Origin: GWE2-42-39 sp942493345
GTDB taxonomy: Bacteria; Bacteroidota; Bacteroidia; Bacteroidales; Prolixibacteraceae
Direction of reading: 5' to 3'
Assembly: GCA_942493345.1 (NCBI GenBank)
Contig: OW818695.1
Span: 186,001-250,000 of the forward strand
Length of the DNA stretch: 64,000 bases
Part shown: positions 14,604-24,066 of the stretch, in pieces
Numbering within the stretch: position 1 is the stretch's first letter
Layout of the letters: each line of letters begins with the position of its first letter
The notes under the pieces: generated by a model
The model's input: only the letters and a program-made list of their open reading frames with translations
Told to the model about the DNA's origin: nothing
Databases searched by the model: none
Translations under genes and position numbers: made by a program

Positions 14604-16763
14604 ATGAAGCGGTTAAAGAAACGATATCTGATTTCCGGGATTATTATTCTGATTGTGTGCGTTTTTCTGTTTTTCTTGTCGACACTGGTAAAAAACTGGT
14701 TGGTAAAAAACAGCGAATCGTTGGTTGGGCGAAAACTCGACATCAGCGAGCTGCATTTCAATTACGCAAAAGTATCGGTACAAGCCAAAAATGTCGTGCT
14801 TTACGAGGAGAACAAAGTCGACAGCTTCGTTTCGTTCCACGAACTGTATATCGATTTCAGCCCGTGGAAATTGCTGGGTCGCGAATATTCTTTATCTGAA
14901 ATCAGGCTCGACCAGCCACACGTACAAATTATTCGGAATGGCGAACAGTTTAATTTCGACGACATGCTTCAGTCCGAAGACAGCACAGCTGTTGCCAAAC
15001 CCGATTCAATTGAAAAATTACTAAAATTCAGTATTTACAATATCAAACTGACGGGTGGAAAACTTGTATATATCGATGTGTCGATGAACAACCGTCTGGA
15101 TTTTAAAAACCTACACCTTGAATTGCCTTTGATTGCCTGGAACAATAACAAATCGGACGTGGGCGCTATGTTTAACATGGGCGAACGTGGCTTGGTTGAG
15201 ATGAAAGCGTTGGTCGACAATCAAAAAAACACGTACCGGATTGATGTGAAAACAACCGATGTATCGGTAAGCCCGGTTGCCGGTTACCTGAAAGATTATA
15301 TAGACATTGAATCGATGAAAGGCCTGCTTACTTCGACAATACAAATTTCAGGAGACATAAAGGAAGTGATGAACATGACAGTAACAGGCGAGGGAAAAAT
15401 GACCAATTTTTCGGCTAAAGACGGCCGTTCGCAGGAGATATTTTCGACTCCTGAAGCCCGGGTTCGCATTGCCGATATCAACCTAAAAACGTTTCACTTC
15501 GGGTTCGCCAAAATTGAGGTAGACCGTCCGAATTTACTGGTTGTTCGCGATAAAGATATGACCAACCTCGAACGGTTTTTCCTGCCCTATTTCCGGGGTG
15601 ATTCGATTGCCGCAGCAAAGGCCGATTCAACGTCAGAAGAACTGGAAACGACATATTCCATTGATACCCTCCGGATAAACAACGGCGAAATTTCAATTGC
15701 AGATAATACGATGAACCGCCCGTTTAACTATTTGGTGAACGATCTGAACTTAACAACGATCGGGTTGACTGAAAGCGCAGAACAGATTCCGATGACATTC
15801 TCGGCCAAACTGAACAACCGGGGAACAATTGAAGGCAATACCTTGCTGAACATGATGAATCCAATGAATGTTGAGTTTAACGGCAAATTGAAACGTCTCG
15901 ATCTGGTTAGCTTTTCGCCGTATTCGGAATATTACATTGCTTCGCCCATCACACAGGGCTGGTTCAACTACGACCTGCAATTAAAGATGAGCCCAACGTC
16001 GCTGACCAATCAAAATAAAATCAGGGTTGAAGAATTGGAGTTTGGAAAACGTACAAAAGACACGACGGGCATCATTAAAGCGCCGGTACGCTTGGCATTG
16101 TATGTCATGAAAGATATGAACGACATCATCAATATCGATATGCCGGTGAGCGGTAATCCATCGAATCCGCAGTTCAAGTTGGGCAAACTGATATGGAAAA
16201 CCTTTGCCAACCTGATGGTAAAAACTGCAGCTTCGCCTTTTAAAGCGTTAGCCGGACTGGCCGGGACAAATCCCGAGAGCATGGAACGTGTGCGTTTTGA
16301 ACTGGCACAGGATTCATTAACTCAATCGCAGAAATCGGAACTGGTTTCGCTGGCAACCATCTTAAAGAAGAAGACAGATCTGGTGGTTCAGATGACTCAA
16401 CATACCAATGTAGACGCCGAAAAGGAAAAATTGGCCGTAAAATTAGCTGAAGAAGATTACAGGACACAGGAAGCAACAACCTCGGAAAACGCAGCTCCCG
16501 GGTTTGAATCCTTTGTTCGGCAGCGTGTTCCAGCGTTCGATTCGCTGGGTATGGGAAAAGCATGTCAACAGTTTATTGCAGCCTCACGGGTCGATAGCCG
16601 GTTTGCTGCTTTGCTTGAACAGCGCAACCAGCAAATTCGTGATTTTTTGATTACAATACAGGGACTTCCGGAATCGTCGGTACGTGTTTCTACTGCCGAC
16701 TTGAAGAATTTGCCAGAGCAATTGCGGGTTCCGGAGTATAAAATAGAAGTGTCGCTAAAATAG
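14604..16763 (+). CDS. AsmA-like/DUF748 envelope protein
   Basis: A 719-residue protein with one N-terminal anchor (YLISGIIILIVCVFLFFLSTL), so anchored in the inner membrane with a large periplasmic part. Repeated beta-rich segments of the type LHFNYAKVSVQAKNVVLYEE, LSEIRLDQPHVQIIR and LRINNGEISIADNTM mark it as DUF748, part of the AsmA/TamB-like repeating beta-groove group thought to carry lipids between membranes. The last 180 residues form a separate alpha-beta region (FELAQDSLTQSQKSELVSLA ... VRVSTADLKNLPEQ) similar in pattern to OmpA-type peptidoglycan-binding domains of this family. It is monocistronic. Confidence 0.75.
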   Translation: MKRLKKRYLISGIIILIVCVFLFFLSTLVKNWLVKNSESLVGRKLDISELHFNYAKVSVQAKNVVLYEENKVDSFVSFHELYIDFSPWKLLGREYSLSEIRLDQPHVQIIRNGEQFNFDDMLQSEDSTAVAKPDSIEKLLKFSIYNIKLTGGKLVYIDVSMNNRLDFKNLHLELPLIAWNNNKSDVGAMFNMGERGLVEMKALVDNQKNTYRIDVKTTDVSVSPVAGYLKDYIDIESMKGLLTSTIQISGDIKEVMNMTVTGEGKMTNFSAKDGRSQEIFSTPEARVRIADINLKTFHFGFAKIEVDRPNLLVVRDKDMTNLERFFLPYFRGDSIAAAKADSTSEELETTYSIDTLRINNGEISIADNTMNRPFNYLVNDLNLTTIGLTESAEQIPMTFSAKLNNRGTIEGNTLLNMMNPMNVEFNGKLKRLDLVSFSPYSEYYIASPITQGWFNYDLQLKMSPTSLTNQNKIRVEELEFGKRTKDTTGIIKAPVRLALYVMKDMNDIINIDMPVSGNPSNPQFKLGKLIWKTFANLMVKTAASPFKALAGLAGTNPESMERVRFELAQDSLTQSQKSELVSLATILKKKTDLVVQMTQHTNVDAEKEKLAVKLAEEDYRTQEATTSENAAPGFESFVRQRVPAFDSLGMGKACQQFIAASRVDSRFAALLEQRNQQIRDFLITIQGLPESSVRVSTADLKNLPEQLRVPEYKIEVSLK

Positions 16764-16778
16764 ATATCTCAACTGTTA

Positions 16779-18257
16779 TCAAATCTGTTCCCAACCCATC
16801 CGGTAATTATGTCGGATCCAGCTTTCTGTTGTTTGCAAAGCAGGCAGAGTTGCATAATCCTTGTTGAAACGCGGGTTTCCGTTCACTACTTCAAAAACAT
16901 CCCGGGTAAGTACTTTCAGTTGGTCGTTATCATATACATTTTCGAAACTCATGTTGAGACCGTTCCAAATCAGTTTTCGGTTGAGACATTGCAGCCGTAC
17001 GGCAAGAACGCCCATCAGTACCATCTCGGTTAGCGGACCCGAATAGCTAAAATTTGACGATGCCTCCAGCCTATTTTCGCGATTTTCCTTGCATGCACGA
17101 ATCCAATCCTGTTCATGGCCTCCGTCCATTGCTTCAGCAATGCGCAACAGCGATTTGGTAGGCGGAGTAAAATTTGTCATTTCCCGGGTAGGCAACAATT
17201 GCGGGTTCCGGGCATAAGTGCCACACATGATTTTGCCCCGTGTTCCGTAAAAGATACATCCTCCATCGCGGTCGCCCATCAGTTCACCATCGAGTAATTC
17301 GGCAGGGCGCGGGGGCATCAGGCCACCATCGTACCAGCGCACGATCAGTTCGGGCATAGCTACTTTGGGAAGATTGTCGCGTCGTGGAAATTCGTAGGTA
17401 ATAATTTCTGAATTGGGCGCCGACTCATTGTTAAAGGCCGACGAAGAGGCCTGTACGGTAGAAGGGTATTCCAGTTTCAGCGCTTTAAAAACCGGGTCGA
17501 GAATATGGCAGGCCATGTCGCCCAATGCGCCGGTGCCAAAATCCCACCAGCCCCGCCAATTCCACGGATGATAAATTTCGTTGTACGGGCGATATGCAGC
17601 CGGGCCAAGAAATAAATCCCAGTTGAGATCTTTCGGTATCCGCATTTCTCTTTTCGGACGTTCCAATCCTTGCGGCCAGATGGGACGATTGGTCCATGCA
17701 TCAACATGGGTCACTTCGCCGATAACACCTGCCCAAATCCATTCACAAATCTGGCGGATTCCTTCACCTGAATTGCCCTGGTTCCCCATTTGGGTTGCAA
17801 CCCCGTAGTTTTTTGCTGTTTCTGCCAGAACACGAGCTTCATAAACCGAGTGAGTGAGCGGGTTCTGAAGATATACATGATAGCCCATTTTCATGGCCAT
17901 CAATGCCGGAAGCGCGTGCGAATGATCGGGAGTAGCAATCATCACCGCGTCAATATCTTTTTGCTGTTCGAACATCAACCGGTAGTCCTTATGCTGTTTT
18001 GCCAGCGGCCAGGTTTTAAAGGCGTTTCGGTTGGCGTAATCCCAGTCAACATCGCAAAGAGCGACAATATTCTCGCTTGCCATGTTCTTCAGGTTGCGAT
18101 AACCCATACCGCCGACACCAATACCGGCAATATTCAACCGGTCGCTGGGTGGCTTGTGCCCCAGACCGGCAATTACATGACTGGGCAGAATGGCGAGCCC
18201 GGCAAGGGCCGAAGTTGTGGTTCCGATAAAATTGCGGCGATTGATTGATTTTTCCAT
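16779..18257 (-). CDS. Exported Gfo/Idh/MocA-family oxidoreductase (Tat substrate)
   Basis: A 492-residue protein with a twin-arginine signal (INRRNFIGTTTSALAGLAIL), so folded with its NAD(P) cofactor before export. The Rossmann start is LNIAGIGVGGMGYRNL, followed by ATPDHSHALPAL and a sugar-binding domain with WNWRGWWDFGTGALGDM and HILDP. The usual E-K-P motif after the Rossmann domain reads Q-N-P (YLQNPLTHSVYEAR), so the Lys often used in catalysis is replaced by Asn. Tat-exported members are common in Bacteroidota glycan degradation. The substrate is unknown. It is a single gene convergent with the AsmA-like gene. Confidence 0.85.
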   Translation of the reverse strand: MEKSINRRNFIGTTTSALAGLAILPSHVIAGLGHKPPSDRLNIAGIGVGGMGYRNLKNMASENIVALCDVDWDYANRNAFKTWPLAKQHKDYRLMFEQQKDIDAVMIATPDHSHALPALMAMKMGYHVYLQNPLTHSVYEARVLAETAKNYGVATQMGNQGNSGEGIRQICEWIWAGVIGEVTHVDAWTNRPIWPQGLERPKREMRIPKDLNWDLFLGPAAYRPYNEIYHPWNWRGWWDFGTGALGDMACHILDPVFKALKLEYPSTVQASSSAFNNESAPNSEIITYEFPRRDNLPKVAMPELIVRWYDGGLMPPRPAELLDGELMGDRDGGCIFYGTRGKIMCGTYARNPQLLPTREMTNFTPPTKSLLRIAEAMDGGHEQDWIRACKENRENRLEASSNFSYSGPLTEMVLMGVLAVRLQCLNRKLIWNGLNMSFENVYDNDQLKVLTRDVFEVVNGNPRFNKDYATLPALQTTESWIRHNYRMGWEQI

Positions 18258-18361
18258 TTTGCTTTCGTCAGTTGTTCAGAAAGTATAAAAATAGATATTC
18301 ATTTTTAAATGGAAAGTATTGCTTGCCCTTTCTTCAAAAAAAACAGGGTTATTTTACCAGC

Positions 18362-20050
18362 TTAATTGACCGGAACAGCTTTCGTGGGAATAGTAAAACG
18401 GAATACCGAACCTTTTCCCAATTCACTTTCCACCCATATCCGGCCCCCCAGCATTTCTACGTATGCCTTCGAAATCGACAATCCCAAACCGGTTCCTTGG
18501 TAACTACGGGTTAGCGTTTCATCTCCCCGCCGGAATCGTTCGAAGATGATTTTCAAATGATCCGGACGAATGCCTATTCCTGAATCGCGGACAAAAAATT
18601 CGATGGATCCATTCTTTTCTTCATATCCAAACTCAACAAAACCACTCTTTGTAAATTTTATGGCATTTTTAACAAGGTTGGTAAGTATTGCATATATTTT
18701 TTCTTTGTCGGATAGGATGGCCAGTTCTCCATTATCACCCCTGTTTGACAAAATCAAATGAATACTTTTCTGATCGGCCTCGCGTTTGAAAAACGAATAA
18801 ATATACCCCATCTGCTCGTTGATATCTGTTTCCGAAAAGTAAACATCCATTTGACCCGCTTCAATTTTTGAAATATTTACAATATCATTGATCAGAGAAA
18901 GCATCCTTTCTCCGCTTTGCTCAATAATACTCAAAAAATCATGTTGTTCGCTTTGGCTTAAACCCGGTTCTTTCAGCAATTCAGTAAAACCAATTATGCC
19001 ATTCATCGGAGTCCTGATTTCATGGCTCATGTTAGCTAAAAAAGCTGACTTTAGCCGGTCGCTTTCTTCCGCCTTTTCTTTTGCTTCCCGAAGTTCTTGT
19101 TTTTGGGTGATATTCTGATCAAAAAGATTGCCCAGTTTTTCAAATTCAAAGGAAATCTGCTTCAGTTTTTCGATGTGTTTCGAATCGTCCGTTTCGAGAA
19201 TTTTCAAAATTAATCTTATCGGACGCATGATCCAGTAGTGAAGTGAGTAACGGATGATTACCCACGAAAGTACCAACAATGCAAGCAAGATTAAAAAGAT
19301 ATTCCACGAAAAGCTGGTTTGCAGTTTTAAATTTTCGAAGTTTTTTGTGAAAATAATTATGGCAGCCGGTCTGTTTGCCCAATCGTTCATAGCATATTCA
19401 GAAGAAAATGAATATTTATTCTGAGAAATAATTGTATCTGACGCTGAAATTATTCTGGTTTCAGCTCCCATAATGGTTGATAAATCATCCATTATGTTTT
19501 GATTATAGCTGCGGACTGCAAAAAAGTAACCTTTGGGCCGGGTTAGCCTGTGGGTCGGGTCGTTTGTCGGGTGAATCGATGCACTGCTTACTTCGAACGC
19601 TTGGTTTGACCTATAGATATAAAAATTGAGAATGCGATCTTGTTCTAACTGTCTGATCGCTTCCATTGGGATTAAACCACGCTCCTTAAATCCTTCACCT
19701 GATGCTTCATGTACCAAATGAAACGTGCTATCGTACACGGCAACATAATCGACATGAAACGATTCGATGAGGGTCGTGATGTTGTTTTTAAACCAATCCG
19801 TATCGTTTTTGTCAACATATTCATAAAACTCATCCCAATATGTATAATCGTTAACTGTTTGCGTTATATCCCTTCCGTAAATGGAAAGAACTGTATTAAT
19901 TTCTTTTGAAAATTGTTTTTTTGATTCATCGAAAATAAATCTTTCTTCTTTCTTATTACTTATGAACAATACATAAAGAGCGCCGAAAAAGATCACTCCG
20001 ATCAATATTGAGACCAAAAGTATTCTGTAATATAATCCGGTTTTTTTCAT
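18362..20050 (-). CDS. CHASE4 sensor histidine kinase
   Basis: A 562-residue kinase. TM1 is at about residues 8-30. A large extracytoplasmic CHASE4-type domain (DYTYWDEFYEYVDKND, YVAVYDSTFHLVHE) spans about 45-240, and TM2 (WNIFLILLALLVLSWVII) about 247-266. Then come a coiled region, HisKA with FLANMSHEIRTPMNGIIGF, and HATPase (NLVKNAIKFT, DSGIGI, GTGLGLSISKAYVEMLGG). There is no receiver domain, so the partner regulator is elsewhere. CHASE4 is a sensory domain of unknown ligands. It lies 17 bp after a small outer-membrane protein gene on the same strand, which it may serve or sense. Confidence 0.9.
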   Translation of the reverse strand: MKKTGLYYRILLVSILIGVIFFGALYVLFISNKKEERFIFDESKKQFSKEINTVLSIYGRDITQTVNDYTYWDEFYEYVDKNDTDWFKNNITTLIESFHVDYVAVYDSTFHLVHEASGEGFKERGLIPMEAIRQLEQDRILNFYIYRSNQAFEVSSASIHPTNDPTHRLTRPKGYFFAVRSYNQNIMDDLSTIMGAETRIISASDTIISQNKYSFSSEYAMNDWANRPAAIIIFTKNFENLKLQTSFSWNIFLILLALLVLSWVIIRYSLHYWIMRPIRLILKILETDDSKHIEKLKQISFEFEKLGNLFDQNITQKQELREAKEKAEESDRLKSAFLANMSHEIRTPMNGIIGFTELLKEPGLSQSEQHDFLSIIEQSGERMLSLINDIVNISKIEAGQMDVYFSETDINEQMGYIYSFFKREADQKSIHLILSNRGDNGELAILSDKEKIYAILTNLVKNAIKFTKSGFVEFGYEEKNGSIEFFVRDSGIGIRPDHLKIIFERFRRGDETLTRSYQGTGLGLSISKAYVEMLGGRIWVESELGKGSVFRFTIPTKAVPVN

Positions 20051-20067
20051 CGATTTATCAATGGTTA

Positions 20068-20775
20068 TTACAGACTAATTCCTGCCACAAGTTGCACACT
20101 TTGCCTGTCCGGGTTTACAATCAGGCTTAAAATCAAGGGAAGAGAGTAACGCTTGGTAAGCGCAATTGGCTTCGTAATAGTGCATCCCAGATTGACAAAA
20201 GCTGCCTGTTCTGCATAATAATTCCCTTTCGCCTGATATCCTGCAAAAAGCAACAGGTCCATATCGCGAATGCTTTTAGCATATTGCAATTCGAGATAAA
20301 TACTTTTTGAGGGGTCGGCGCCATAGAAAAGGTAGCTTCCTAAAAGGCTAAATGGAAATTTCTCATTTCCTGAAACCTGTATCTGCGCTTCAAGCAGGTG
20401 CGAAGTTGTATTTTTCGAATAGTTGAAAAAATCGGTAGGTTCGGATTCCGAATAGCTCCAGTAATCCCAAACGGCAAAAGTGAATGGTCCCGCTGCTTGC
20501 GAGATGTAAAAATCAGTTTCCTGTTCCTGGGTTCCCGACGAAACAAGTTCGTAAGCTCCCCAAGCACCTATAGTGAGGTTTTTCCATGTTCCAGATAATC
20601 CGGGTTGGATACTTGGCCCCGTCCCATACGGCTGTCCCCGCCATATATACCGGCTCATCAGATCGACATTTGCCGACCACGAAAAATCAGATATACTGTC
20701 GCTTTGAGCCAAAACATTATAAGTTCCTGCAAACAGAAATACTCCAACCATCCATGATTTATATTTGTTTTTCAT
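20068..20775 (-). CDS. Outer-membrane beta-barrel protein (TorF-like putative porin)
   Basis: A 235-residue protein with a signal peptide (MKNKYKSWMVGVFLFAGTYNVLAQ). The mature part is made of alternating amphipathic strands ending in aromatic residues, starting FSWSANVDLMSRYIWRGQPYG and ending VQLVAGISL. The SRYIWRG...G.SIQPG pattern is typical of TorF-type putative porins and of related eight- to ten-strand barrels. It is transcribed just upstream of the CHASE4 kinase (gap 17 bp), so the pair is probably one operon. The transported compound is unknown. Confidence 0.7.
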   Translation of the reverse strand: MKNKYKSWMVGVFLFAGTYNVLAQSDSISDFSWSANVDLMSRYIWRGQPYGTGPSIQPGLSGTWKNLTIGAWGAYELVSSGTQEQETDFYISQAAGPFTFAVWDYWSYSESEPTDFFNYSKNTTSHLLEAQIQVSGNEKFPFSLLGSYLFYGADPSKSIYLELQYAKSIRDMDLLLFAGYQAKGNYYAEQAAFVNLGCTITKPIALTKRYSLPLILSLIVNPDRQSVQLVAGISL

Positions 20776-21022
20776 TCTCTTTTCAAGAACTTGTTAGTTC
20801 ACTGAAATTATAAAAATTTATTCACTTCGATCGTACAATATACGTGTTTTGTAAAGAATCCCCCTAAAGAAAGTAATCCTCTCAGCAACAATGTTATGGT
20901 AAAAATAGCAAAATAAACGTCAGAAACAGTATAGCCCTTTCAGAAATATACACAGAAACTTCTCAATCTGTATTGGCGATGGTTTATTCTGAAAAAATAT
21001 CGGAATGAATGGTTTTGCCTGG
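20776..21022. other. Spacer between barrel gene and USP gene
   Basis: AT-rich; it holds the presumed promoter of the barrel-kinase unit. No ORF or strong hairpin was seen. Confidence 0.4.
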
Positions 21023-21835
21023 TTAATCGCACAAAATATTCATGTCTTTTGACGGGTTGATGCACAAAACCGGGAGCCGTCCTGCTTTTCTGATGATTTT
21101 CTTTTCAGGCAACCCAATCAGCAAATCAACGAGGGTTATATTTTTACTGCTCAGAATGATAAGAACATCCCGATTCACTTGATTTGCATTGTTCATTGCT
21201 TCGAACTGTATCTTCCAACTGTTGGAACGCCCTTCCTGCAATACATGTTGAACTTGTAATTTCTTCAAAAATTTCCGAATAAAAATGAGGTTCTTTTTCA
21301 CCTTGGTTTCATTCTCCTTGTTGTGCTCCAGGGCAGCAGTCACCAACACCTCCGCGCCGTTGAACCGTCCGAGGTACGAAGCCCACAGCGATGTTTCCTT
21401 CATTTCTTTCCGGTAATCGACAGGCAATATCACATGTTTGTAACTGATTAAATCGGTGGTTTTGCCATCGACAAACAAAAATGGAATGGTACTTTCCTGA
21501 AGCGCCTTTAGCTTTTTCGAAAGTTGCTGTTTATTCAGGATTAAAATCACGGAATCGTATTTTTCGGTCAGCCGTTCAGCATTTTGTTCCAGGGAACCTT
21601 TCAGCACGAGCGTTGAAACAACCATTTGCGGGGCTTTGCTTTTTATCGTCCGGGCAATTTCTCCCAGCCGGTCAAGCAATTCCTCTTTGTTCGGGCTTTT
21701 CTTCCCCGTGAGCGAAAACAAGCACAGTTCTTTTCCCAGAAAACCGGTGATAAAAATGCCGTGAAGGATTGTTCCGTTCATGCTTGGCGAGAAATCGCAA
21801 AAAACCGTTACTTTTTGTTCCGAAAGATTTTTCAT
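21023..21835 (-). CDS. Universal stress protein-like, two degenerate domains
   Basis: A 270-residue cytosolic protein, starting at MKNLSEQKVTVFCDFSPSMN; the ATG at 21853 adds six residues. The N-terminal half begins like a Usp domain. The second half restarts at HVILPVDYRKEMKETSLWAS, with a Usp-type first strand and helix. The last strand is RLPVLCINP, the usual Usp ending. The ATP-binding G-2x-G-9x-G(S/T) motif is not recognisable in either half, so it probably does not bind ATP in the usual way. It is divergent from the acyl-CoA synthetase gene with about 170 bp between the starts. Confidence 0.65.
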   Translation of the reverse strand: MKNLSEQKVTVFCDFSPSMNGTILHGIFITGFLGKELCLFSLTGKKSPNKEELLDRLGEIARTIKSKAPQMVVSTLVLKGSLEQNAERLTEKYDSVILILNKQQLSKKLKALQESTIPFLFVDGKTTDLISYKHVILPVDYRKEMKETSLWASYLGRFNGAEVLVTAALEHNKENETKVKKNLIFIRKFLKKLQVQHVLQEGRSNSWKIQFEAMNNANQVNRDVLIILSSKNITLVDLLIGLPEKKIIRKAGRLPVLCINPSKDMNILCD

Positions 21836-22005
21836 TATCCTGAATTCGCCCAAAACTATCCATTTTTTTGCAATCGACCGAATGACGCGTCAAAAAAGAT
21901 CGGTCCTGTTCACGAGGATTTCGTTTCCAAAAAACGACCCACATCTGAGCAAAATCAAATATTCGCTTGTTAAGTATTTGTATCTTGCTTAAAATTTATC
22001 AAAAG

Positions 22006-24066
22006 ATGATCGCAAAAGAACTGATTTGGCCAAACAGCATTGTGGTAGTTGGCGCTTCAAATAATACGGGCAAGCCGGGAGGTAAATTGCTGAAAAACCT
22101 GATCGACAATCATTATAAAGGCGAACTGCTGGTGGTGAACCCGGGTTCGGCCGAGGTACAGGGAATCCGTTCGTATGCTTCGGTGGCCGATCTTCCGCCG
22201 GTTGAGATGGCGGTTCTGGCCATTCCCGCACAGGCTTGTCTGCCGGCTGTTGAAACGCTTGCCCGCCAAAAAGGGACCAAAGGTTTTATCATCATTTCTG
22301 CCGGTTTTAGCGAAGTGGGCGAAGAAGGCCGAAAGCTCGAACAGCAGATTGTGAAAGTGGTTGAGGAGAATGGCGGGAGCCTGATCGGGCCGAACTGCAT
22401 TGGCATCATCACCTATGTTCACGCCAGCGTTTTTACCACGCCGGTGCCAAAGCTCGACCAAATGGGCTGCGATTTTATTTCCAGTTCGGGCGCTACGGCT
22501 GTATTTATCATGGAATCGGGGATACCCAAAGGGCTGCATTTTGCCAGTGTGTTTTCGGTGGGCAATTCGGCACAAATCGGCATGGAAGAAGTGCTCGAAT
22601 TCATGGACAATGTGTTCGACCCGGCAACCAGCACGCGGGTAAAATTATTATATATCGAAAGCATCCAAAATCCGGATAAATTATTGAAACATGCGTCGTC
22701 GCTGATACGGAAAGGGTGCAAAATTGCGGCCATCAAAGCCGGGAGCAGCGATGCCGGGAGCCGGGCTGCCTCGTCGCATACGGGGGCAATAGCCAATTCC
22801 GACCTGGCGGTGGAAGCTCTTTTCCGCAAAGCCGGTATTGTGCGCTGTTACGGGCGCGAGGAACTGACCACCGTGGCCAACGTTTTTATGTGCAACGAGC
22901 TGAAAGGGCGACGAATGGCCATTATTACCCATGCGGGCGGACCTGCCGTGATGCTTACTGATGCGTTGGAAAACGGTTGCCTGCAAATTCCCCGCATTGC
23001 CGATTCGCCCGTGAAAGAAAAACTGAAAGAGCAGCTTTTCCCCGGCTCGTCGGTTGAAAACCCGGTCGATTTTCTGGCTACCGGAACGGCCGAACAACTG
23101 GGTGCGATCATCGATGCCTGCGAGAATGATTTTGATGAAATCGACGGCATGGCCGTTATCTTCGGAAGCCCCGGCCTCACTGCCGTGCACGATGTGTACG
23201 AAGTGCTGAGCCGCAAAATGCGCAGTTGCCGGAAACCAATTTACCCGATTCTTCCGTCCATCATCAATGTAAAGGAAGAAATGGCCTATTTTCTTTCCGA
23301 AGGGAATGTAAATTTTCCGGATGAAGTACTGCTGGGGCGGGCGCTGACCAAAGTATACAACACCCCAAAACCTTCCGAAGAAGATGTTTTTACTGAGAAA
23401 GTGGATGTTGCTGCAATCCGGCGGATTATTGATTCGGCCTCCGACGGCTACCAGTTGCCCGATATTGTTCACCGTTTGCTCGATGCCGCCGGTATTCCGA
23501 GGGTGAGGGAGGTGGTTGTGAAAAGGACTTCGGAAGCTGTGAAAGCTGCCAAAGAATTGGGATTCCCGCTGGTGATGAAAGTCGTCGGGCCGGTACACAA
23601 ATCCGATGTGGGCGGCGTGGTGTTGAACGTGCGCGACGTGGAATCGGTAAAACACCAGTTCAAACGCCTCATGAAAATACAGGGAACTACCGCTGTACTG
23701 ATGGCCGAAATGGCTTCGGGCATCGAACTGTTCCTGGGTGCGAAATACGAAGATAAATTCGGGCACATCATTCTCTGCGGAATGGGCGGCATTATGGTCG
23801 AAGTGATGAAAGACGTAACGTCGGGCCTGACGCCGCTTACCTGTACCGAAGCGCAGTCGATGATCAAAAGCCTGAAGTCGTACCGGATTATCGAAGGGTA
23901 CCGGGGACAGCCGGGAGTGGACCAACAAAAGTTTGTCGAAATTATGGTGCGGTTGTCTGAAATGTTGCGGGTTGCAGTCGAAATAAAGGAGCTGGACATC
24001 AATCCCCTACTGGGAACCGGCGACCGCATTCTTGCGGTGGATGCCCGGGTGAGGATTGAGAGGTAG
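22006..24066 (+). CDS. Acetyl-CoA (acyl-CoA) synthetase, ADP-forming, fused alpha-beta
   Basis: A 686-residue enzyme that converts acyl-CoA, ADP and phosphate to acid, CoA and ATP, conserving energy in fermentation. Start MIAKELIWPNSIVVVGASNN at 22006. The alpha part has a CoA-binding Rossmann domain (residues 1-130), succinyl-CoA-ligase-like domains (GPNCIGI, ISSSGATAV) and the phospho-His motif ASSHTGAIANSD. The beta part (from about 480) is an ATP-grasp domain (GFPLVMKVVGPVHKSDVGGV ... ELDINPLLGT). The fused alpha-beta form is common in bacteria and some archaea. Codon use is GC-rich compared with its neighbours, which creates long antisense frames and may hint at transfer. Confidence 0.88.
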   Translation: MIAKELIWPNSIVVVGASNNTGKPGGKLLKNLIDNHYKGELLVVNPGSAEVQGIRSYASVADLPPVEMAVLAIPAQACLPAVETLARQKGTKGFIIISAGFSEVGEEGRKLEQQIVKVVEENGGSLIGPNCIGIITYVHASVFTTPVPKLDQMGCDFISSSGATAVFIMESGIPKGLHFASVFSVGNSAQIGMEEVLEFMDNVFDPATSTRVKLLYIESIQNPDKLLKHASSLIRKGCKIAAIKAGSSDAGSRAASSHTGAIANSDLAVEALFRKAGIVRCYGREELTTVANVFMCNELKGRRMAIITHAGGPAVMLTDALENGCLQIPRIADSPVKEKLKEQLFPGSSVENPVDFLATGTAEQLGAIIDACENDFDEIDGMAVIFGSPGLTAVHDVYEVLSRKMRSCRKPIYPILPSIINVKEEMAYFLSEGNVNFPDEVLLGRALTKVYNTPKPSEEDVFTEKVDVAAIRRIIDSASDGYQLPDIVHRLLDAAGIPRVREVVVKRTSEAVKAAKELGFPLVMKVVGPVHKSDVGGVVLNVRDVESVKHQFKRLMKIQGTTAVLMAEMASGIELFLGAKYEDKFGHIILCGMGGIMVEVMKDVTSGLTPLTCTEAQSMIKSLKSYRIIEGYRGQPGVDQQKFVEIMVRLSEMLRVAVEIKELDINPLLGTGDRILAVDARVRIER

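Noticed and set aside
22681..23928. A 415-codon open frame on the minus strand inside the acyl-CoA synthetase gene
   Set aside because: It is an antisense shadow produced by GC-rich third positions. Its composition is His/Phe-rich, it has no family resemblance, and the plus-strand gene has complete catalytic motifs.
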